The translations under genes were made by a program, and so were the position numbers. From Dakarella massiliensis (lineage in GTDB: Bacteria > Pseudomonadota > Gammaproteobacteria > Burkholderiales > Burkholderiaceae_F), in NCBI RefSeq assembly GCF_001182045.1, contig NZ_CVTY01000007.1:372001-436000 (forward strand): a stretch of DNA of 64,000 nucleotides, written 5' to 3'. The notes beneath the pieces were generated by a model. It saw nothing but the letters and a program-made list of their open reading frames with translations. It ran no database searches and was not told the DNA's origin. Positions 17,843 through 25,759 of this stretch are shown piece after piece (position 1 is the stretch's first letter; every line of letters begins with the position of its first letter).

Positions 17843-18778
17843 ATGGATCAGAAACCTGGTTTCGATATCATCGGCGACGTACATGGGCACGCCTCGCTTC
17901 TTGAAAAGCTTCTCAGAAAGCTGGGCTACGTGAAGTATGGGAAGACCTGGGGACACCCGGACGGCCGGATCGCGGTGTTTACGGGAGACCTCATCAACCG
18001 GGGGCTGGAACAGGTGGAAACCGTGAAACTCGTGCGCCGCATGGTGAGGCACGAAACCGCGTACTGCGTTGCCGGGAATCACGAGTACGCCGCTCTCTGC
18101 CGGTTCTGCGGCATCGGCCACGTTCATGGAACGGATTCCCGCATCACTTTCTTTGACTCCGCCGTGAAAGACCCGAAGACGCTTCAGAAACTGATGAAGT
18201 GGATCCGGACGCTCCCGCTTTGGCTTAATCTCGGTGAAATCCGCGTGGTGCATGCGTGCTGGGACCCGGACGCGATCCAGTCGATACTCGACGCCTGTGT
18301 CCGGGAAGGCGCGCTTCCGACACTCGGGCTCTATGAGGATGTCTTGCGGAGTTCGGGAGAGGAGTCAGATGCCGGACAGTCTCTCATCGCCGCGCTTGAT
18401 CAGACGCTTAAGGGGCCTGAGGTCTGGCTTCCAAAGACACTTTCATACAAAAACGCGGAAGGCAAAGCGGTGACCCGAGTCCGCGTCAAATGGTGGGACC
18501 GTGGAATCACGACATACGAAGCCGCAGTGATTTCGGATCCATCGCGCTCTTTCCCGCTTGAGGATCTCCGGGAAAATCCCTTTGTGTTCAAACCCACCGT
18601 GCCCACGTTTATCGGCCACTATTCGCTTTCCGACACCGGGAACTTCGCGCCGCTTGACACTGCGGTTGCCTGCGTGGACTACGGAGCCGGAAAAGGCGGC
18701 CCCCTCACCGCCTACCGCTGGAACCGGGGTGACCGGCTGCCGCTGGATAAAAAACGGTTCACGGTGGTCTATCCGTAA
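17843..18778 (+). CDS. Metallophosphoesterase, PrpE/ApaH-like
   Basis: A 311-residue calcineurin-type phosphatase. The metal motifs are in order: GDVHGH (about residues 12-17), GDLINRG (about 48-54; the family usually has GDxxDRG, so Asp to Asn here), AGNHEYAA (about 76), VVHACWD (about 135) and FIGHYSL near the C-terminus. Such proteins dephosphorylate phosphoproteins or diadenosine polyphosphates; the substrate is not determinable. The reading frame and motif set are far better than the opposing minus frame. Start ATG 17843 has only a modest GGGAG about 10 bases upstream. It stands divergent from feoAB and 39 bp upstream of a marC-family gene. Confidence 0.85.
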   Translation: MDQKPGFDIIGDVHGHASLLEKLLRKLGYVKYGKTWGHPDGRIAVFTGDLINRGLEQVETVKLVRRMVRHETAYCVAGNHEYAALCRFCGIGHVHGTDSRITFFDSAVKDPKTLQKLMKWIRTLPLWLNLGEIRVVHACWDPDAIQSILDACVREGALPTLGLYEDVLRSSGEESDAGQSLIAALDQTLKGPEVWLPKTLSYKNAEGKAVTRVRVKWWDRGITTYEAAVISDPSRSFPLEDLRENPFVFKPTVPTFIGHYSLSDTGNFAPLDTAVACVDYGAGKGGPLTAYRWNRGDRLPLDKKRFTVVYP

Positions 18779-18817
18779 AACGCGGAAATTACTTCCCCTA
18801 TCTTTCAGACATCTGCC

Positions 18818-19495
18818 ATGCAGCACTTTCTCAGCACCTTTCTCTACGTGATCGCCGCGCTGATCCCGATGGTGAATCCGCTTTCGGGTTCCATTTTCTT
18901 TCTCTCGCTCACTTCTGACCTCGGTCCGCGGGAACGCGCCTGGCTTGCTGCCCGGGTCGCTATTTACTCCTTCATCCTGATCGAGATCTCGGTTTACGCG
19001 GGCGTCTTCATCCTGAACTTTTTCGGAATTTCGATTGATGTGCTTCGGGTGGCGGGCGGCCTCGTGCTCGCGTCTGCCGGCTGGAAAGCGATTTCGAGCT
19101 TCGGGGGCGGAGAGAAGAAAAGTGAAAGCCGCGGCTCAGACGAACCGCTTGAGAAAGAACACTTTGAGCAGCGGGCTTTCTTCCCGCTCACGCTTCCCCT
19201 CATGGTGGGACCTGGCGCCATGTCAGTCTGCACCGCGATCGGCACCACACTCCCGACGACGTTCGCGAATACGCTCGGACTTAACTTGGCGTCAGCCGCG
19301 CTCTGCGTCGGTATCTGGGTCTGCTTCCGCTATGCCGGCCAGATTTCAAAGCGCCTCGGCGCCGCGGGGGCGGACGCGATCGTCAAGGTGTTCTCTTTCA
19401 TCCTGATCTGCATCGGCATTCAGGTCCTCTGGGCCGGATTCAGCGGTCTCTGGACCGAGCTCGCACGGACAAGTCTCGCCTTCCTCGCGAAGTAA
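18818..19495 (+). CDS. MarC family integral membrane protein
   Basis: A 225-residue protein with six hydrophobic segments in the MarC (UPF0056) pattern: IPMVNPLSG near residue 18, a charged cytoplasmic loop (about 92-120), then FFPLTLPLMVGPGAMS, the family's PLAxPxxxGPGxI-type motif. MarC proteins are of unknown transport function; the old link to antibiotic resistance is not supported. The gene is on the same strand as the metallophosphatase, and a terminator follows. Its last 150 bp are overlapped antisense by the extended frame of the WYL regulator. A second member of the family is at 43003-43647. Confidence 0.88.
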   Translation: MQHFLSTFLYVIAALIPMVNPLSGSIFFLSLTSDLGPRERAWLAARVAIYSFILIEISVYAGVFILNFFGISIDVLRVAGGLVLASAGWKAISSFGGGEKKSESRGSDEPLEKEHFEQRAFFPLTLPLMVGPGAMSVCTAIGTTLPTTFANTLGLNLASAALCVGIWVCFRYAGQISKRLGAAGADAIVKVFSFILICIGIQVLWAGFSGLWTELARTSLAFLAK

Positions 19496-20662
19496 TTCCG
19501 ATAAGGAAAGAGCGCTGGAATAAATCCGCGCTCTTCCTCTTTTACCGAAACGTGAGGTGTTCCGGCATCCTGTCGGACTGCCTCGAATTTTTAATCCGAT
19601 AAAGATTAATTTATTAAACAGAATCAGTTTACTTATATTCCATAAGGAGGCTGGTTTCCCGCCATCTTCCTTCATCGCGGCATGATCCTGAATCGGGGTA
19701 CGGCGGATCTCCAGAAATTCGGCATTATCCTTCCAGAGCGCGATCCACCCGTCGATCTGCGTCGTGTCGTCCAGCACCACATCGAGATGGAACACCCCAT
19801 CCGCGTCCTTCTCGAGTTTCTGCTCCCGGTTAAACGGCGTCTCCTTCAGATTCAGCGCGAGCACCGGGCTCCGGAAAGCGATTTCAAGCCGGCATTTCTT
19901 TCCCGTGCCGAAATTGAAGTTGGAGTGCCGGATATAGTCAGCGAGCCTGAAATCCTTCGGGCGGTCCGCTTCGATATCAAGAAGCCGGATATCCATGATG
20001 CGGTGAAGCGCGAGGTTTCGGAGATCCTCATACCCGGCGTAACGGCAGACGAGATAAATCCGGAGATCCTGCTGCACGAGCGCGATCGGCGAAACAACGG
20101 AAACTTTCTGCTTACCGTTCTTATTTGAATAGTTGATTTCCAGCTTCCGGTTCCGATAGAGCCCTTCCGTCGCGATCGAGAAAATCCGGGGCTTGATTTC
20201 CGGGGGAAGCGTCGGGATGCTCGTGAAAACAAGCGCTACCTTGTTCAGCCAGGAAGCCGCCGGGGTCGCCGCGGGGTGACTGAAGAGCTGGTCTCTCGCG
20301 GCATCAAAAACCTGAGAGAGCGAGGTGGAGATCGTGGTGGGAAGCAAATACTGCAGATACTGACCGGCAAGCGAGAGCAGCAGGCTTTCCTCAGGTGTCA
20401 GCTTCAGATCCGCGAATTCCGACTTCGGACTCGACCTCCGGTATCCGTAGGGCTTTGAGCGGCTGTCGCACTCCACATGCAGGCTCTCGGTTTCTGAGAT
20501 TGACTTCAGGTAGCGCTGCAGAGTCCGGATCGGGATGTCGTACCCCGCCGAGAAGAGGCTGTTCCTGATTTCAGACGCTGTGATCAGCCGGTTTCTCGGA
20601 ATCAGCTTCAGAATTTCAATAATGAGCAGAGCTTCCTGCGAAATAGAACTGACCCTGGCCAT
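19346..20662 (-). CDS. WYL-domain transcriptional regulator with run-on C-terminus
   Basis: A 438-residue open frame. Residues about 10-75 form a winged helix (RTLQRYLKSISE in the recognition region), residues about 155-235 a WYL domain (KLEINYSNKNGKQKVSVVSPIALVQQDLRIYLVCRYAG) and about 250-330 the C-terminal extension typical of this class. The normal end is near residue 335 (base about 19650). The remaining 100 or so residues read through AT-rich sequence, the marC terminator and 150 bp antisense to marC, and look non-native, so the ancestral stop was probably lost. WYL regulators bind nucleotide or nucleic-acid ligands and often control defence or repair genes. It is divergent from an LRV-repeat gene across a perfect palindrome. 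Confidence 0.8.
   Translation of the reverse strand: MARVSSISQEALLIIEILKLIPRNRLITASEIRNSLFSAGYDIPIRTLQRYLKSISETESLHVECDSRSKPYGYRRSSPKSEFADLKLTPEESLLLSLAGQYLQYLLPTTISTSLSQVFDAARDQLFSHPAATPAASWLNKVALVFTSIPTLPPEIKPRIFSIATEGLYRNRKLEINYSNKNGKQKVSVVSPIALVQQDLRIYLVCRYAGYEDLRNLALHRIMDIRLLDIEADRPKDFRLADYIRHSNFNFGTGKKCRLEIAFRSPVLALNLKETPFNREQKLEKDADGVFHLDVVLDDTTQIDGWIALWKDNAEFLEIRRTPIQDHAAMKEDGGKPASLWNISKLILFNKLIFIGLKIRGSPTGCRNTSRFGKRGRARIYSSALSLSELLREEGETCPCELGPETAESGPEDLNADADQDEREHLDDRVRPRGAEAL
19507..19542 (+). terminator. Terminator of marC-family gene
   Basis: AAAGAGCGC pairs with GCGCTCTT around a 12-nt loop, followed by CCTCTTTT. The hairpin lies inside the open frame of the WYL regulator on the other strand. 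Confidence 0.7.
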
Positions 20663-20742
20663 GCGTGCTCCCGGAATAAGAAAACTGAAAAAAGTGTAGG
20701 ACTTTTATCTCTCCGATGCGGCGAGAAAAGCGCCTCCTGATG

Positions 20743-20767
20743 GCATGCGTCAAAAACTGACGCATGC
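20743..20767. promoter_or_regulatory. Perfect 10-bp inverted repeat, likely operator of the WYL regulator
   Basis: GCATGCGTCA (20743-20752) and TGACGCATGC (20758-20767) are exact inverted repeats with a 5-nt spacer AAAAC. The site lies in the 139-bp gap between the divergent WYL regulator and the LRV gene, 35 bp before the latter's start, where a dimeric repressor would be expected. There is no T-run, so it is not a terminator. Confidence 0.7.
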
Positions 20768-20801
20768 GGCGGTACCTTAATAACATAACAAAGGAGGAGT
20801 T

Positions 20802-21287
20802 ATGAACACCACAGATTTCAGTATCAAAGTTCTGGGCAAAACGATGCCCCTCACCGTCCTTGAGGCTCTCGGCCTTCTGGAAGCCGGCATCAAGACCGGT
20901 TTTGAACCAATTGCTGTAGCGCTTTCAACGCATCAGTCGCATAAGATCCGTACGCGGCTCGCCTCCTACCCGGAGCTTCCGCTTGAGGCGCTTGAGAACC
21001 TCGCGACGGATCCGGCGTCTGACGTCCGGGAAATGCTCTGCTCGAACTCCGACGCGGTCTCGCACCTTCCGTTCAGCTATCTTGCGGAACTGATCGGCGA
21101 TGACCCCTATCTCTTTGAACTCGCGTCTCAGAGCGACCGGTTCAGCGAAAGGAAGGACCTCGATGAGATAGCGGAGTACTATCAGGGGAACGAGGATCCA
21201 GCGGTGCGACGTGTGGTGCAGGCAATTTTCGACCACACAATGCCGCTTAAAGGACAGAATAAAAAAGACTCCGAAGAGAATTTATAA
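20802..21287 (+). CDS. Small LRV-like helical repeat protein
   Basis: A 161-residue soluble protein with a strong ribosome binding site (AAGGAGGAG). Residues about 45-125 contain repeats of the leucine-rich-variant or HEAT-like type: HKIRTRLASYPELPLEALENLA, then TDPASDVREMLCSNSD..LPFSYLAELIGDDPYLFELAS, and a closing NEDPAVRRVVQAIFDH. Such repeats bind proteins or nucleic acids. I recognise no catalytic domain and cannot name a family. The gene is divergent from a WYL regulator with a perfect palindrome between them, which suggests that the regulator controls it. It ends in its own strong terminator, so it is a one-gene target unit. Confidence 0.75.
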   Translation: MNTTDFSIKVLGKTMPLTVLEALGLLEAGIKTGFEPIAVALSTHQSHKIRTRLASYPELPLEALENLATDPASDVREMLCSNSDAVSHLPFSYLAELIGDDPYLFELASQSDRFSERKDLDEIAEYYQGNEDPAVRRVVQAIFDHTMPLKGQNKKDSEENL

Positions 21288-21340
21288 CAAAGGCAAAACC
21301 CGGGTCGCAGTGATGCGATACCAGAGTTAATAAAAAGGAG

Positions 21341-21372
21341 AAGGCGGATCGGCTTCAGAGCTGATCCGCCTT
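21341..21372. terminator. Bidirectional terminator, 14-bp stem
   Basis: AAGGCGGATCGGCT pairs with AGCTGATCCGCCTT around TCAG (one G-T pair), with T-rich tracts on both sides. It serves the LRV gene and the convergent GntR-family gene. Confidence 0.88.
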
Positions 21373-21393
21373 TCTTCATTCCGCGCCTCGCGT

Positions 21394-22131
21394 TTATTCC
21401 TTCACTGAGGCGCCGTGTGATGCCGCGAGTTCGCGCCTCGTGGTTTCGAGGTGCGCCTTCATGATCGCGGCCGCTTTATCGCCGTCCCGCATCCGAAGCG
21501 CCCGAAGGAGCTCCTCATGCTCTTCGTACGACTGAGTTTTCTCAGCTTCTGTTAGATGCACAACGCTTCGCGATATTTTCAGAAGCTCATCAAAGAAGAG
21601 CCAGAGAATCACCGCGATCTGGTTATCGCCGATCTCCGCGATTTTCAGATGAAACTGCCGCCCGGCGTCCTCTTTTTCCTTTTCACTCGCCTCACTTCTC
21701 AGCACGGCAATCAGCCGGGCGAGCTCATCAAAGTCTTCCGGCATTCCCTTCCGGGCAGCCTCCCGCACCGATACCTGCTCGACCGCGATCCGGATATCAA
21801 GGAGATCAATCAGGGTTTTGAGTCCCGGGGACGCGAGGAACGGTCCCACTTTCGCGAGTACCTGCCCAGGGTCAAGCTTCTGGACCACAACGCCCTTCCC
21901 CTTCACCTGATTCACGATCCCGATGTACTGAAGCGACTTGATGGCGTCCCGGATCGGAATCCGGCTGATGCCGAGACTGTTTCCGAGCTCGCGCTCTGAG
22001 GGGATCATGGTCCCGGGGGGATATTCCCCTTTCAGAATCCGGTCCCGGAGGATTTCAGCTGCCTGGCGATAAAGCGGCTCGCTTTCGCGGCTGAGCGGCT
22101 CTTCCGGCTCGGTTTTCTTTCCGTTCATCAT
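21394..22131 (-). CDS. GntR-family regulator, FadR/FCD subgroup
   Basis: A 245-residue repressor-type protein. Residues about 18-88 form the GntR winged helix (ILRDRILKGEYPPGTMIPSERELGNSLGISRIPIRDAIKSL), and residues about 105-235 an all-helical FCD ligand domain (DIRIAVEQVSVREAA; the His in FHLKIAE and later HEELLRALRMRDGDKAAAIMKAHLE) that often binds a metal and a carboxylate. It is divergent from ansB, and a TGGTATACCA palindrome of the kind used by this subgroup lies in the shared 371-bp gap. The effector is probably an organic or amino acid, such as aspartate or fumarate; that is inference. Confidence 0.9.
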   Translation of the reverse strand: MMNGKKTEPEEPLSRESEPLYRQAAEILRDRILKGEYPPGTMIPSERELGNSLGISRIPIRDAIKSLQYIGIVNQVKGKGVVVQKLDPGQVLAKVGPFLASPGLKTLIDLLDIRIAVEQVSVREAARKGMPEDFDELARLIAVLRSEASEKEKEDAGRQFHLKIAEIGDNQIAVILWLFFDELLKISRSVVHLTEAEKTQSYEEHEELLRALRMRDGDKAAAIMKAHLETTRRELAASHGASVKE

Positions 22132-22350
22132 GGCTTCAACTCTCTAAATAGACTGGCTCTCTTAGGTGCTGCCCCTGGGGCGGTCTGAAACTCTTCCGGT
22201 TTCTGCTCCGCTCTCTTTATATTTCCTTCCGCGACAAATATCTGATTCCATGGGAAATCCCTGAAAAAGCTCATTCCATGCACCAATCCAGAGCTTGGCG
22301 GAACCTCTTAGGAATCAGCGGATACCGCAAAGATAAGAATATTCTATTCG

Positions 22351-22360
22351 TGGTATACCA
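22351..22360. promoter_or_regulatory. TGGTATACCA palindrome, likely FCD-regulator operator
   Basis: A perfect 10-bp palindrome of the TGGTnnACCA form bound by FadR-subfamily GntR proteins. It lies between the divergent regulator (start 22131) and ansB (start 22503). Confidence 0.55.
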
Positions 22361-22415
22361 AAATAGCATCCTCTCCATTACTTTTAATTCCGGGTCCTTT
22401 GTGATACTCTTTGTT

Positions 22416-22474
22416 GCCTAGGTTAAATAGCATAGTTAATAAATAATAAGAACTAGGCAAAACCTAGGTAAATC
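22416..22474. promoter_or_regulatory. Cluster of CCTAGG-type sites before ansB
   Basis: GCCTAGGTTAAAT (22416-22428), ACTAGGCAAA (22452-22461) and ACCTAGGTAAATC (22462-22474) lie within 59 bp, ending 28 bp before the ansB start. CCTAGGTAAAT matches CCTAGGCAAAT before dcu (49620-49630) at 10 of 11 positions. Confidence 0.45.
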
Positions 22475-22502
22475 ACCTTATTTTGAATTGGAGAGGTACA
22501 TC

Positions 22503-23555
22503 ATGCATTTCGGTCACAAACTGATCACTTTCGCGGTCGGCCTGGCCATTGCTGTTGGCGCTCAGGCACTGCCCCAGGTCAAGATTCTTGCCACGGGCGG
22601 CACGATTGCCGGTACGGCTTCCAGCAGCACTCAGATGACGGGCTATAAAGCCGGCAACCTGGGTGTTCAGGTTCTGATCAACGCGGTCCCGCAGATCAAG
22701 CAGTACGCCGAGGTGTCCGGTGAGCAGGTTTCCAACATCGGTTCTCAAAACATGACGGACAAGATCTGGCTGAAGCTTGCCAAGCGCTGCAACGAGCTGC
22801 TCGCCGATCCAAATGTGTCCGGAATCGTGATTACGCACGGCACGGATACGCTGGAAGAAACCGCTTACTTCCTGAACCTCACGGTTCACAGCGATAAGCC
22901 GATCGTGATTGTCGGCGCCATGCGTCCGGCTACCGCCATATCGGCTGACGGCCCGATCAACCTGCTGAACGCCGTGAAGCTCGCGGCGGATCCTCAGTCG
23001 AAGGGCCGCGGCGTTCTGATCGCCATGAATGACATGATTAACGGCGCGCGCGACACGACGAAGACCGATACGACGAACGTCGCGACCTTCATGTCGCCTG
23101 AACTCGGCGCCTTCGGCTTCATCGCTTCGGGCCACAACTACTTCGTCCGTCAGACGACGAAGCGTCATACGTCGGGTTCTGAATTCGATGTGTCGAAGCT
23201 CGACTCTCTCCCCCGCGTCGATATCGTTTACTCTCACTCGAACGCGGACCGCGTGCCGATTGACGCTTTCGTGAAGGCGGGTGCCAAGGGCATCATCATG
23301 GCCGGCACCGGTGACGGCTCAGTGCATGAATGGGAAGAACCCGGGATTGTTGACGCCACGAAGAAAGGCGTGATCGTGATCCGTTCCTCCCGCGTGCCGA
23401 ACGGCCCGGTAACGGAATCTCTCCAGCGCTACGCGGATGAAGGCATGCTGCAGAGCGGCACGCTGAATCCCCAGAAATCCCGTGTTCTGCTTCAGCTCGC
23501 TCTGACGAAGACGAACGACCCGAAGAAGATCCAGGAATACTTCGAAGAGTACTGA
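22503..23555 (+). CDS. ansB: Periplasmic L-asparaginase, type II
   Basis: A 350-residue enzyme hydrolysing asparagine to aspartate and ammonia. A Sec signal peptide of about 22 residues ends at AQA. The catalytic threonine motif ILATGGTIAGT follows (nucleophile probably Thr34), then the second motif THGTDTLEETA with the Thr-Asp pair near residue 108, and the catalytic Lys region VLIAMNDMINGARDTTKT. Start 22503 is set by GGAGAGG 6 bases upstream; an in-frame TTG at 22488 is unlikely. Codon use (CTG, CGT/CGC, GCG, few CGG) points to high expression, as for rubrerythrin. The product aspartate could enter through a Dcu transporter such as the one at 48107-49442 and feed fumarate respiration. Confidence 0.95.
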   Translation: MHFGHKLITFAVGLAIAVGAQALPQVKILATGGTIAGTASSSTQMTGYKAGNLGVQVLINAVPQIKQYAEVSGEQVSNIGSQNMTDKIWLKLAKRCNELLADPNVSGIVITHGTDTLEETAYFLNLTVHSDKPIVIVGAMRPATAISADGPINLLNAVKLAADPQSKGRGVLIAMNDMINGARDTTKTDTTNVATFMSPELGAFGFIASGHNYFVRQTTKRHTSGSEFDVSKLDSLPRVDIVYSHSNADRVPIDAFVKAGAKGIIMAGTGDGSVHEWEEPGIVDATKKGVIVIRSSRVPNGPVTESLQRYADEGMLQSGTLNPQKSRVLLQLALTKTNDPKKIQEYFEEY

Positions 23556-23564
23556 TCAAGGGTT

Positions 23565-23602
23565 AAGCGCCCGACAAGAGTTTCAGTCCTCGGGCGCTTT
23601 GC
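23565..23602 (+). terminator. Terminator of ansB
   Basis: AAGCGCCCGA (23565-23574) pairs with TCGGGCGCTT (23590-23599), followed by T-rich sequence. Confidence 0.85.
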
Positions 23603-23771
23603 TCTTCCCTCAGTCTCTCCAGAGAAAAAATCCCCGGATGGCTTCTGCAGAGTCATCCGGGGCTAGGAGAGAAGATCAATAAAAATCTAGGCGGTTATTC
23701 TCTCTTATCAAGACGTTGCAAGTCTGTATCCGGAGATGCAGTTCTGCCGGATTTTTTCTGTTTCCCCCGCC

Positions 23772-24605
23772 TCACCCCCTCCCGTACTCCTCAAAAAGCG
23801 ACCTCAGCTCAGGAATCAGTTTCCTCGCCGCGGGTTTCGCCTCTGCCGCAATCTGCAGCTCAATTCCTTTGAAAAACGGCACCACCGTGAGTTCATTCCG
23901 ACGGATTTCCCGCTCTATCACTCCCGGATCCGTGCCGAAAAAGATCCCGGCCCCCGATTTCGCAAGCATGATCCCGGTTTACATATCCGGAACAAAATGC
24001 GTCCGGGCGGTTTTCCCAGCGAGTTCGAGCGACTTCAGCATCGCGCGGTCAGCCTGAAGAAAAATGACCGGGATACGTCTGAAATCCTCAGGGCTGTAAG
24101 GCACTCCGGTCCGCCGGATCAGGCCGGGGGACGCGGTGAGCACCCAGGGCACAGACGCGATCCGGTTTCGGGGCGATGTTCCATCAGCGATCCTGGCCGT
24201 AATCGCGAGATCCGCGGATTCCCGATCGGCCTCAGACACGGTGAGGGAGAACGACACCGCCCCCTCATCCGCCGCTTTGGAGAAGAGCGGAAGTATCCGG
24301 GCTGCCGCGACTCTCGGGTCACGGAAGACCGTCAGTGTCACGGGTTCAGGCTTCTCATCAGATTCAAGGAGTGTCCTGACAGATGTCCGGATACCGGCGG
24401 CAAGCCTCGTTCCAAACGCGGTGAAGAAAACACCGGTCGGCTCCGCCCGGTATATCGGCTGATCAAACCGGCTCTGAAGATCATCCAGCCGCCGTTTGAC
24501 AGAGGAAGGCGCGATCCCGCGCCGTTCCCCAACCTTCGAAAAACTCCCCAGCTCCTCAAGCTGAAGGAGCATCAGCCACGTATCCGGAATAAGCGATTTT
24601 TTCAT
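23772..24605 (-). pseudogene. LysR-family regulator interrupted by an in-frame ochre codon
   Basis: Reading from ATG 24605 gives a LysR-type protein: winged helix at residues about 5-60 (LGSFSKVGERRGIAPSSVKRRLDDL) and an effector domain to HFVPDM, where TAA at 23979-23981 stops it. The same frame continues at once as TGIMLAKSGAGIFFGTDPGVIE and ends naturally at 23772, giving the expected C-terminal part of the domain. One substitution (for example AAA, CAA or GAA to TAA) explains it. The protein made would lack about 69 residues. The start overlaps the upstream LysR gene by 4 bp (ATGA), so the pair was co-expressed. Confidence 0.85.
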
Positions 24606-25519
24606 TCGATCGACTCGATAAAAGGATTCTGCCGGCAGGCCTCTTCGAGAAACCGCACCAGATCCCGAAGCACCCCGGGGGCGGTTTCTTTCGCGATAAA
24701 CGCGCGAAGCGGAAGCGGGAGAGAGTGCCACTGCGGGAGCACGTGAACGAGTTTCCCCGAGTCGAGATAGGGAGCCGCGAGGTACGCGGGAACCAGCACA
24801 CCGATACCCTCCCCCGAGAGCGCGCAGAAAAGCGCTGAAAGATGGCTTCGGAGCGAAACTCTCGACTCCGCGTGAACCCGTCTGACCGATTTTCCCCGGG
24901 TGAAGGTGAGAAATCCGGGATCCACCGCGTCTTTCGGTCCGAAAAAGAGATGCCTCTCCAGATCCTCCGGATTTTCAGGCGTCCCATTCGCCTCAAGATA
25001 CTCGGGGGCTGCGACACAGATCCGCGTCAGTGCCCCAAGCGGATGTGTTTCCACGTCTTCCATAAAGTATTCGCCGTGTCCCACCCGCAGATCGACCCCC
25101 TCCCAGAGCGGGTGGTACGTGCCGTGTGTCAGCCGGATATCGATCCGGAGCCCGGGGCGGCTTTCCGCGAACCGGACGATCAGAGGAGAGAGCAGCGTGA
25201 CACCGGTCGTCGTGGGTACCGAGACCGCAAGGCTCTCATACCCGGGCTCTTCCGCCGTCACAGGATCCGCCTGGTAAAGGCTTGAAGCCGGTTCCTTCCA
25301 TTTTCGGAACCGCTGGATGCCGGCGTCAGTCAGCGTAAAGACGCCATTTGTCACCCGAAAAAGCGGCTCCGCCGCTTCCCGCGTGAGGGCGTTAAGGAGC
25401 GTTTCCGCTTCTTCCGCGTGAAGCCCCAGCGTCTTCCGCTCCTTTGTAAGACTCCGCGCCTCCGCGCAGGCGCAGAAAAGCACCCGTGCGAGAAGCCTTT
25501 TCCCCGCGTCTTCCTTCAT
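24602..25519 (-). CDS. LysR-family transcriptional regulator, first of a tandem pair
   Basis: A 305-residue regulator. The N-terminal helix-turn-helix (residues about 5-60) is divergent, while the effector domain is clear: ESLAVSVPTTTGVTLLSPLIVRFAESRPGLRIDIRLTHG, then DLRVGHGE and HLSALFCALSGEGIGVLVPAYLAAPYLDSGKLVHVLPQW. Start 25519 is chosen for its GGAGGAG ribosome binding site 6 bases upstream; the frame is open to 25612. It is translationally coupled to the second, broken LysR gene. It lies downstream of a fumarate-reductase-like flavoprotein on the same strand, separated by a terminator, and may regulate it. The effector is unknown. Confidence 0.83.
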   Translation of the reverse strand: MKEDAGKRLLARVLFCACAEARSLTKERKTLGLHAEEAETLLNALTREAAEPLFRVTNGVFTLTDAGIQRFRKWKEPASSLYQADPVTAEEPGYESLAVSVPTTTGVTLLSPLIVRFAESRPGLRIDIRLTHGTYHPLWEGVDLRVGHGEYFMEDVETHPLGALTRICVAAPEYLEANGTPENPEDLERHLFFGPKDAVDPGFLTFTRGKSVRRVHAESRVSLRSHLSALFCALSGEGIGVLVPAYLAAPYLDSGKLVHVLPQWHSLPLPLRAFIAKETAPGVLRDLVRFLEEACRQNPFIESIE

Positions 25520-25609
25520 CACACTCTCCTCCGAAACCGGCGTCTCTATTTTAGAGGAGCGCCTCTCGGGCACCGCTTCAGCCGCTTCAGACAACAGGTT
25601 TTCTCCTGC

Positions 25610-25648
25610 CAATAAAAAAGGCTTCCGGTGAACCTCGTCCGGAAGCCT
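25610..25648 (-). terminator. Terminator of the exported flavoprotein gene
   Basis: AGGCTTCCGG (25619-25628) pairs with CCGGAAGCCT (25639-25648) around 10 nt; a TTTTTT run follows on the minus strand. Another small hairpin (GGCAGCC..GGCTGCC, about 25716-25735) lies between it and the gene. Confidence 0.82.
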
Positions 25649-25759
25649 CTGAAAAAGCTCTTCCGGAATCCGAAAGAGTGAGAGAGAAAGAAAAATTAAG
25701 AATGACCCTCGCCCGGCAGCCGCTCATGGCTGCCGCCAGGCGGGGAGGAGAGAACTTTT

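Noticed and set aside
17609..18253. Minus-strand frame of 214 codons
   Set aside because: Opposes the metallophosphatase, which carries all metal motifs.
20743..20767. Palindrome as a terminator
   Set aside because: No T-run on either strand and located between divergent starts.
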